A DNA stretch of 11,441 nucleotides from Prevotellaceae bacterium. GTDB taxonomy: Bacteria > Bacteroidota > Bacteroidia > Bacteroidales > UBA932. The translations under genes were made by a program, and so were the position numbers. Positions 6,277 through 11,441 of this stretch are shown here, in pieces. The notes under the pieces were generated by a model. That model worked only from the letters and a program-made list of their open reading frames with translations, ran no database searches and was not told the origin of the DNA. The stretch's first letter is position 1, and every line of letters begins with the position of its first letter. Location of the stretch: assembly GCA_031258755.1 (NCBI GenBank), contig JAIRMK010000034.1:1-11441 (forward strand), in the 5' to 3' direction.

Positions 6277-8283
6277 ATGAGAATACTCTTATACATCGGT
6301 TTAGCGGCTTTGCTGTTGTCCTCCTGTAGCGTGAGGGCACGGTTTAACAAAGCCAACCAAACTTTCGAAGAAGGCGGCTACTACAAGGCTGCCAAAAGTT
6401 ACAAGGCGCTTTCTTCGAAAAGCAGTCTGGCAAAAAAACTCAGCAGGGACGAAATCGACCTGTTGAATTTTCGTTTGGGCGAAAGCTATCGCGCCACCGG
6501 CAAATATAAGGAGGCGCAAACGGCTTACGAGCGCATGTTCCGGCGGCATACGCCCGAAATCCACGAGGTTTATTTGCGCTACGGCCAAGTGCTGATGTGT
6601 AATAAAGACTACGACAGGGCAAGCGAGCAACTGTCGCTTTATAAAAAATATGAGCCCGACAGTCGTTTGGTCGATTCGTTGTTAGCCGCCGTAGTGTGGG
6701 CGAAGAGCCATTCCTCGCCATCGAAATACAGCATCAGCGCAGTGGCGAATTTGAACACCCGGTATAATGATTATGCCCCGGCGTATGCGTCGGGCGACTA
6801 TGAGGTGTTGTATTTTACGTCGTCACGCAAAGTTAAAAGAAGCAGGGCGTATGACGTAACCGGCGAACCTTCGAGCAATCTTTATGCGACCGTGTTTTCA
6901 CGCAGGGGCGCATGGGGTAAGCCTTTTCCGGTGGATGAAGAAATATTGAAAAGCAAGCGGGAAGATGGGGCTTGCACATTCAACAGCGATTATACTTTGT
7001 TATATTTCACCCGTTGCGGCAAGATAAAACGCGAAAAGACGGGATGCTCGATTTACACCGCCCGCCGTAAAGACGACCAGTGGGAAGAGCCGGTGAAACT
7101 GCCGATAGCCGACGACAGCATTACGGTGGCGCATCCCACGCTGGCTGCCGACGAATTGACCTTGTACTTCGCATCCGATTTGCCGGGCGGTCATGGCGGC
7201 ATGGACATTTGGAAGGTAACGCGCGGCAACGAAACCGATACGTGGGGAGAGCCCATCAACTTAGGCCGGACTATCAATACCGGAGGAAATGAAATGTTCC
7301 CTTTCGCACATGCTGACGGCGCTCTATATTTTGCTTCCGACGGCCATGTGGGCTTGGGCGGGCTTGATATCTTTAAAGCCGCCGCCAACGGCGCCGAATG
7401 GCTTGTAGAAAATGCCGGCGAGCCCCTTAACTCTCCGGCCGACGATTTCGCCATTATTTTTGAGCGGGACAACGACCGCGGTTTTTTCACGTCTAACCGT
7501 AAGTCTTCCGAAAGAATAGCAAGAAGCGATGATAATATTTATGCTTTCACAGGAGATGTGCAGCGCAATGTGGAATTTTATTTTTCGGCGCTCGTGAAAA
7601 ATGTGAAAACAAAAGCCACGCTCCCGGCTTCCGAAGTGCGATTGGTAGGAAGCAACGGTTTTTCGTTGCGCCGTAAAGCAGGAGACGATGGGAAGGTTGA
7701 GTTTCGTGTCGATAAGGAAACGGATTATCTGGCGGTGGCTTCGCACAAGGGCTACCTGAACGGAAAAACACGTTTTTCGTCGCGCGGATGGGAAACGAAT
7801 TACACGCACCACGATACCATTTGGGTGACGCCGACCGACAAGCCGATTGAAATTCCCAACATTTTCTTTGAATTTGGGAAAGCCACGCTCACCGACAACT
7901 CCCGGGCGGCGCTCGATTCATTAATCACCATCATGAACGACAACCCCACACTCGTCATCGAACTGCGTGCACACACCGACAACCGCGGCAGCGACGAGAC
8001 CAACTATGCCATGTCGCAACAACGTGCACAGGCGGTAGTGGATTACCTGATCAGGCACGCCATTGCCGAAGGGCGCATGGATGCGGTGGGGCTGGGCGAG
8101 TCGCAGCCTAAAGTAGTGGATGCCGCAATAGCCGGGCAATATCCTTTTCTGCGCGCGGGCGTCAAGCTGGATGAGCGTTACATCAACAGTTTGAACAACG
8201 AGGAACAGCGGGAAATTTGCCACCGCTTAAACCGCCGCACCGAGTTTCAGGTATTGGGCGATAATTATATACTACAACCGTAG
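6277..8283 (+). CDS. porE: PorE-like outer-membrane lipoprotein (TPR, five-blade PD40, regulatory domain, OmpA)
   Basis: The 668-residue product begins with a lipoprotein signal ending L14-S15-S16-C17. TPR-like helices follow (about 22-140, e.g. FRLGESYRATGKYKEAQTAY). Five PD40/WD40-like blades have cores near 167-184, 231-248, 285-313, 340-367 and 389-408, two of them ending in GGxDIxK. A carboxypeptidase-regulatory-like beta domain spans about 433-515. A C-terminal OmpA domain (528-668) has the peptidoglycan contacts Asp568 (HTDNRG) and Arg583 (SQQRAQAVV). This order and length match PorE of the Porphyromonas type IX secretion system, which anchors the machinery to peptidoglycan from the periplasmic face of the outer membrane. 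A generic OmpA/PD40 paralogue is the alternative, so the symbol is tentative. No acidic surface-export signal follows Cys17. The frame is open upstream to 6097, but only 6277 gives the lipoprotein signal. purM follows after 4 bases. Confidence 0.85.
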   Translation: MRILLYIGLAALLLSSCSVRARFNKANQTFEEGGYYKAAKSYKALSSKSSLAKKLSRDEIDLLNFRLGESYRATGKYKEAQTAYERMFRRHTPEIHEVYLRYGQVLMCNKDYDRASEQLSLYKKYEPDSRLVDSLLAAVVWAKSHSSPSKYSISAVANLNTRYNDYAPAYASGDYEVLYFTSSRKVKRSRAYDVTGEPSSNLYATVFSRRGAWGKPFPVDEEILKSKREDGACTFNSDYTLLYFTRCGKIKREKTGCSIYTARRKDDQWEEPVKLPIADDSITVAHPTLAADELTLYFASDLPGGHGGMDIWKVTRGNETDTWGEPINLGRTINTGGNEMFPFAHADGALYFASDGHVGLGGLDIFKAAANGAEWLVENAGEPLNSPADDFAIIFERDNDRGFFTSNRKSSERIARSDDNIYAFTGDVQRNVEFYFSALVKNVKTKATLPASEVRLVGSNGFSLRRKAGDDGKVEFRVDKETDYLAVASHKGYLNGKTRFSSRGWETNYTHHDTIWVTPTDKPIEIPNIFFEFGKATLTDNSRAALDSLITIMNDNPTLVIELRAHTDNRGSDETNYAMSQQRAQAVVDYLIRHAIAEGRMDAVGLGESQPKVVDAAIAGQYPFLRAGVKLDERYINSLNNEEQREICHRLNRRTEFQVLGDNYILQP

Positions 8284-8287
8284 AGTT

Positions 8288-9451
8288 ATGCAAACACGTT
8301 ATGACCGGCGCGGGGTATCGGCCTCGAAAGAAGACGTCCACCGGGCGATACGACACATCGACAAGGGCCTTTTCCCCAAGGCGTTTTGTAAAGTAATCCC
8401 AGATATATTGACCGGCGACCCCGACTATTGCCTTGTGATGCACGCCGACGGCGCCGGCACCAAGTCGGCGCTGGCTTATGCTTACTGGCGCGCTACCGGC
8501 GACCTCAGCGTGTGGCGCGGCATTGCGCAGGATGCTGTTGTAATGAATACCGACGACTTGTTGTGCGCAGGTATTACCGACAACATGCTGTTGTCATCCA
8601 CTATTGGGCGAAACAAAAACATCATCCCGGGTGAAGTTGTTTCGGCCATTATTCAGGGTACGCAAGATTTTATTGACGAGATGAAGCAGTGGGGCGTCCA
8701 CCTGCACCTCACAGGGGGCGAAACGGCCGACGTAGGTGACCTGGTGCGCACGGTGATTGTGGACAGTACGGTAACCGCACGCGCCAAACGCAGCGACATT
8801 ATTGACAATGCCAATATCCGACCCGGCGATGTGATTGTGGGATTGGCGTCGTTCGGGCAAGCGGTGTACGAAAAAGAATACAACGGCGGCATGGGCAGCA
8901 ACGGCCTCACGTCGGCGCGCCACGACGTGTTTGCGCATACGCTGGCCGCCCTGTATCCCGAAACGTATGACAACGCCATCCCCGAAGAACTGGTGTATTC
9001 CGGCACGAAAACGCTCACCGGCATTGACCCGCATACCGGCCTCACCTACGGCAAGCTGGTGTTGTCGCCTACGCGCACATACGCCCCCATAGTGCGCGAA
9101 ATGTTGCAGCACCACCGTCCGCAAATTCACGGCATGGTGCATTGCTCGGGCGGTGCGCAAACCAAAATACTGCATTTTATAGAAAACCTGCACATCATTA
9201 AAGACAACCTGTTTCCTGTTCCGCCCCTGTTCGAGTTGATACAGCAGGAGTCGGGCGCCGGATGGAACGAAATGTACAAAGTGTTTAACATGGGGCATCG
9301 CATGGAGTTATACGTAGCGCCCGATTGCGCCGAAGCGTTAATCGCCATCTCACAAAAATATGGCGTTGATGCGCGGGTTATAGGCCGTGTAGAGCCTGCT
9401 TTTCAGACAGGTTTGACCATCAAGAGTGAAAAAGGCGAGTTTTCACACTAA
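8288..9451 (+). CDS. purM: Phosphoribosylformylglycinamidine cyclo-ligase (AIR synthetase), Bacteroidetes form
   Basis: PurM closes the imidazole ring in purine synthesis, turning FGAM into AIR with ATP in the cytoplasm. The 387-residue protein matches the long PurM form of Bacteroidetes, not the roughly 345-residue enterobacterial one. It starts RYDRRGVSASKEDV and shows MHADGAGTKSALAY (51-64), DAVVMNTDDLLCAG (82-95), LTGGETADVGDLV (141-153), NGGMGSNGLTSARHD (199-213), SPTRTYAP (260-267) and HGMVHCSGGAQTK (281-293), ending in SEKGEFSH. Motifs appear intact. It starts 4 bases after the stop of the PorE-like gene, so the two are almost certainly co-transcribed, although their functions seem unrelated. 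The ATG at 8288 is the family's usual start region. Confidence 0.95.
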   Translation: MQTRYDRRGVSASKEDVHRAIRHIDKGLFPKAFCKVIPDILTGDPDYCLVMHADGAGTKSALAYAYWRATGDLSVWRGIAQDAVVMNTDDLLCAGITDNMLLSSTIGRNKNIIPGEVVSAIIQGTQDFIDEMKQWGVHLHLTGGETADVGDLVRTVIVDSTVTARAKRSDIIDNANIRPGDVIVGLASFGQAVYEKEYNGGMGSNGLTSARHDVFAHTLAALYPETYDNAIPEELVYSGTKTLTGIDPHTGLTYGKLVLSPTRTYAPIVREMLQHHRPQIHGMVHCSGGAQTKILHFIENLHIIKDNLFPVPPLFELIQQESGAGWNEMYKVFNMGHRMELYVAPDCAEALIAISQKYGVDARVIGRVEPAFQTGLTIKSEKGEFSH

Positions 9452-9510
9452 ATCTGTTCTATTTAATTTGTAATGTTTTAGCTAAAATATTTTCGGAAAT
9501 TATCCGGGAA

Positions 9511-9542
9511 TTTGGAAATATTGAAAATTAACTTTACATTTG
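9511..9542 (+). promoter_or_regulatory. Consensus Bacteroidetes promoter of the right-edge secreted-protein operon
   Basis: TTTG (9511-9514), a 20-base spacer and TACATTTG (9535-9542) give the best promoter match in the window. Transcription should begin near 9549, about 24 bases before the ATG at 9573. The leader is A/T-rich with no clear Shine-Dalgarno sequence. It sits in the 121-base gap after purM, so the operon is independent of purM. Confidence 0.75.
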
Positions 9543-9572
9543 ACTGATTTTTACCTTAAAAATATTGAAAAA

Positions 9573-10802
9573 ATGAAAAAATTAACTTGTATTCTAACTA
9601 CAGTGTGTGTGCTTGGCATTGTTAGCGCCAAAGCCCAAATACAAGATTTTAAGTATCGCCGCAGTTCCCTGGCGATGATTCTCATTGACGCCAATGGTTT
9701 TGAGAACAAAGACATCATATTAAATTCATGGAACAATTATCCGTTTCCGGATAAGTATAATAAGCATGATATTTCTGTTAAAACCATCACGCTTGGTAGT
9801 GGAGAAGACACGCTGGACACGAAAGCGATAGTAAGTTTAGTGCAGGGGAAAACAGATATTAAAGAAGAAATAGAGAAAGCCATTAAAGAACAACAGGTTG
9901 CCAAACAATTGGTAGCTACGTGGTTTAACCGTTCAGCCGATGGAAAATTTGACACGAAACTTATTGAAGAACGCGGTTTTTATAACGCGAGCGAATTAGA
10001 TGTAAGTATAGCACAACAACAATCCAAAGGCATCGGCTCCCTTGCCGACGCGGGGGAGGAGCTAATCAATAATACATTCGTGACTTTTACCCAATTTACG
10101 TTTTTCAAGAATGAAATAGTTGCTGCTGTGATTAGGGATATTGCATTGATAGCCGCTGAAAAAATCCCGAATGCAATAGGTCAGATAGCTGCGAAAAAAG
10201 CGCTGGAAATAGCTTACAATAAAACGAAAGACGGATATTCACTATTTTCAAAAACATGGTTGTATAAACTGACATGGAATGATTCTATTGCTACGGTATT
10301 TTACGAAGAATTATGGGACAACCCCGCAGCCTTTGACAGTTCCGATATTTTTAAATTGGAACTGGTAGGCTCACAAAAAAACACAAGCGTAATTCTTTTC
10401 GCCGGTGACAAAACAAAAGAACAGATCATTGATAAGGTGGAAGTACGCAACATCGACAATGTATTTGCCGAATTACAAAAAGACCATGATGTGTTCAAGC
10501 CGAAAGTGCCGGTGCTAACGGTTAGTCCGCTTACGGCCAAAATAGGCATGAAAGAAGGATTAAAAGGCGGCGAAAAATTTGAAGTATTGGAAATAACGCA
10601 AGATCCTAATACCGGACGGACAAAATATGTGTCTGTGGGGAAAACTGCTGTGGATAAAAAGCTCGTGTGGGACAACCGCTATAATGCCGGCGAAGCGCCC
10701 GAAGTAGAAGTGAAAGACAAGGAAGGTAATCCTATTACGGCTACCACGTTCAAAGAGGTGAAAAAAGCACAGCCGGGTATGTTGTTAAAGCAAGTAAAAT
10801 AA
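9573..10802 (+). CDS. Conserved exported protein of unknown function (409 residues)
   Basis: No enzyme motif is recognised. The protein starts with a Sec signal peptide (MKKLTCILTTVCVLGIVSAKA, likely cut before Gln22) and no lipobox, so it is periplasmic or secreted. Visible segments are DFKYRRSSLAMILID (25-39), YPFPDKYNKHDISVK (56-70), LVATWFNRSADGKFD (113-127), GEELINNTFV (161-170), an alanine-rich helical middle (181-217), YKLTWNDSIATVFYEELW (231-248), and a C-terminal beta-rich part (about 314-370) with VSPLTAKIGMKEGL, EKFEVLEI and VWDNRY, ending PGMLLKQVK. From memory, similar proteins with these segments occur widely in Bacteroidales. The frame can be opened at a TTG at 9540, inside the promoter box, but the ATG at 9573 gives the signal peptide. 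It is first in a three-gene unit. The row 10201-10260 counts 33% G+C. Confidence 0.85.
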   Translation: MKKLTCILTTVCVLGIVSAKAQIQDFKYRRSSLAMILIDANGFENKDIILNSWNNYPFPDKYNKHDISVKTITLGSGEDTLDTKAIVSLVQGKTDIKEEIEKAIKEQQVAKQLVATWFNRSADGKFDTKLIEERGFYNASELDVSIAQQQSKGIGSLADAGEELINNTFVTFTQFTFFKNEIVAAVIRDIALIAAEKIPNAIGQIAAKKALEIAYNKTKDGYSLFSKTWLYKLTWNDSIATVFYEELWDNPAAFDSSDIFKLELVGSQKNTSVILFAGDKTKEQIIDKVEVRNIDNVFAELQKDHDVFKPKVPVLTVSPLTAKIGMKEGLKGGEKFEVLEITQDPNTGRTKYVSVGKTAVDKKLVWDNRYNAGEAPEVEVKDKEGNPITATTFKEVKKAQPGMLLKQVK

Positions 10803-10838
10803 TAAAGTGAAAAAATATATATTAAAAACAGAAAATTC

Positions 10839-11357
10839 ATGAAAACAATAAGAACATGGTGTATGTTTATTGCCGTCGCGATGATGATGGCAGCGTGTGG
10901 TTCCGCTAAGAAAGCAGCAGATGTAGACACACAACAGTGGAGATATGAACTTGACGCTGTCGGCGTTGGAGCGCAAGGCACCTATCAGGTAAAGGTGTGG
11001 TCATACTCCAAAAACCCCAATGTAGCTACTGAGCAAGCCAAGAAAAATGCCGTTCATGGTATTATATTCAAAGGATTTACCAGTACACGTGGCGTTCCTT
11101 CGCAAAAACCTTTGGTGAGCGATTCCAGAATAGCTACCGAGAGAAAGGATTTCTTCGATGCTTTCTTTGCTGACGGAGGCGGATATATGAAATTCGTCAA
11201 CCTCAGCAATAGCCATGATGTAGCTATTGCTGCCGGCGACCGGATAAAAATAGGCAAGGAATATAAAGTCGGAATAATTGTTTCGGTCAATAAAGACGCC
11301 TTGAGGAAAGAGCTGGAAGATGCCGGCATTATTAAAAAGTTGGGAGATATTTTCTAA
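10839..11357 (+). CDS. Small lipoprotein of unknown function, LPP20-like in style
   Basis: The 172-residue product has a lipoprotein signal peptide ending M17-A18-A19-C20, followed by GSAKKAAD; no acidic surface-export signal directly follows the cysteine, so a periplasm-facing outer-membrane location is likely. The body has RYELDAVGVGAQGTYQVKVWS (34-54, split as two strands), the amphipathic segment ATEQAKKNAVHGIIFKGF (63-80), KDFFDAFFADGGGYMKFV (103-120) and a repeat-free C-terminus GDRIKIGKEYKVGIIVSV (133-150). The order of a short strand, an AxxQAxxNA helix and later strands recalls LPP20-type lipoproteins, but this is a weak visual analogy. It lies 36 bases after the 409-residue gene and 10 bases before the next exported protein gene, so it is in the same operon. 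Function is unknown. Confidence 0.85.
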   Translation: MKTIRTWCMFIAVAMMMAACGSAKKAADVDTQQWRYELDAVGVGAQGTYQVKVWSYSKNPNVATEQAKKNAVHGIIFKGFTSTRGVPSQKPLVSDSRIATERKDFFDAFFADGGGYMKFVNLSNSHDVAIAAGDRIKIGKEYKVGIIVSVNKDALRKELEDAGIIKKLGDIF

Positions 11358-11367
11358 ATAAGCAATC

Positions 11368-11441
11368 ATGAAAACAGTAAAAATTTTTATTGCAGTCTTG
11401 CTCTGCGGACTGAGCACCATTGTTTATTCACAGGCTAAAAA
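11368..11441 (+). CDS. Exported protein, partial (only the signal peptide is in the window)
   Basis: The ATG at 11368 opens a frame to the window edge with 24 full codons: a signal peptide MKTVKIFIAVLLCGLSTIVYS, likely cut before QAKK. It begins 10 bases after the lipoprotein stop, so it is the third gene of the operon. In Bacteroidales, proteins of the DUF6175 type start in a similar way after the signal peptide (QAKK followed by a PxIMVVPS strand, as I recall). With only 24 residues this identity is a guess. Confidence 0.75.
   Translation, partial: MKTVKIFIAVLLCGLSTIVYSQAK

Noticed and set aside
8594..9298. A 234-codon open frame antisense to purM
   Set aside because: It is fully covered by the conserved purM reading frame and has no recognisable motif.
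9476..9487. Palindrome TTTTAGCTAAAA after purM as a terminator
   Set aside because: There is almost no loop and only A/T pairs, so a stable RNA hairpin is unlikely; a nearby imperfect stem around 9490-9510 is also weak and overlaps the promoter.

Overview
The window reads as an ordinary chromosomal stretch of a Bacteroidetes bacterium, most likely of the order Bacteroidales. Four independent signs agree. There are several promoters of the Bacteroidetes TTTG / TAnnTTTG type. Leaders are A-rich and lack strong Shine-Dalgarno sequences. There is a type III glutamine synthetase and the long (387-residue) Bacteroidetes form of PurM. There is also an outer-membrane lipoprotein with the domain order of PorE from the type IX secretion system. 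The genus cannot be fixed from the sequence alone. No rRNA, tRNA, insertion sequence, integrase or CRISPR array was seen, and no gene-free stretch exceeds 300 bases.

Layout, left to right. (1) Positions 1-985, minus strand: two tandem, exported, thioredoxin-like proteins, one with CGWC and one with CHWC; the second runs off the left edge. A consensus promoter lies just upstream. (2) Positions 1056-1652, minus: folE, GTP cyclohydrolase I. A 55-bp divergent intergenic region with a perfect 12-bp palindrome separates it from (3) positions 1708-3169, plus: mqnB and mqnD, two steps of the futalosine route to menaquinone. (4) Positions 3241-5433, plus: glnN, type III glutamine synthetase, with its own promoter. 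(5) Positions 5479-6176, minus: an AT-rich, overlapping HEPN-MNT pair of toxin-antitoxin type, convergent with glnN and sharing a terminator-like hairpin with it. (6) Positions 6277-9451, plus: a PorE-like TPR / five-blade PD40 / regulatory-domain / OmpA lipoprotein, followed 4 bases later by purM. (7) Positions 9573-11441, plus: an AT-rich operon of three exported proteins of unknown function (a 409-residue secreted protein, a 172-residue lipoprotein and a third one cut by the window edge), driven by a textbook Bacteroidetes promoter.

Most of the window is core metabolism: folate/pterin, menaquinone, nitrogen assimilation and purines. Cell-envelope genes are interspersed. The parts least explained by known biology are the right-edge three-gene envelope operon and the HEPN-MNT pair, whose HEPN partner lacks the usual RX4-6H ribonuclease motif. 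These are the best candidates for something undescribed. I see no strong evidence in this window for a wholly new defence or mobile system.
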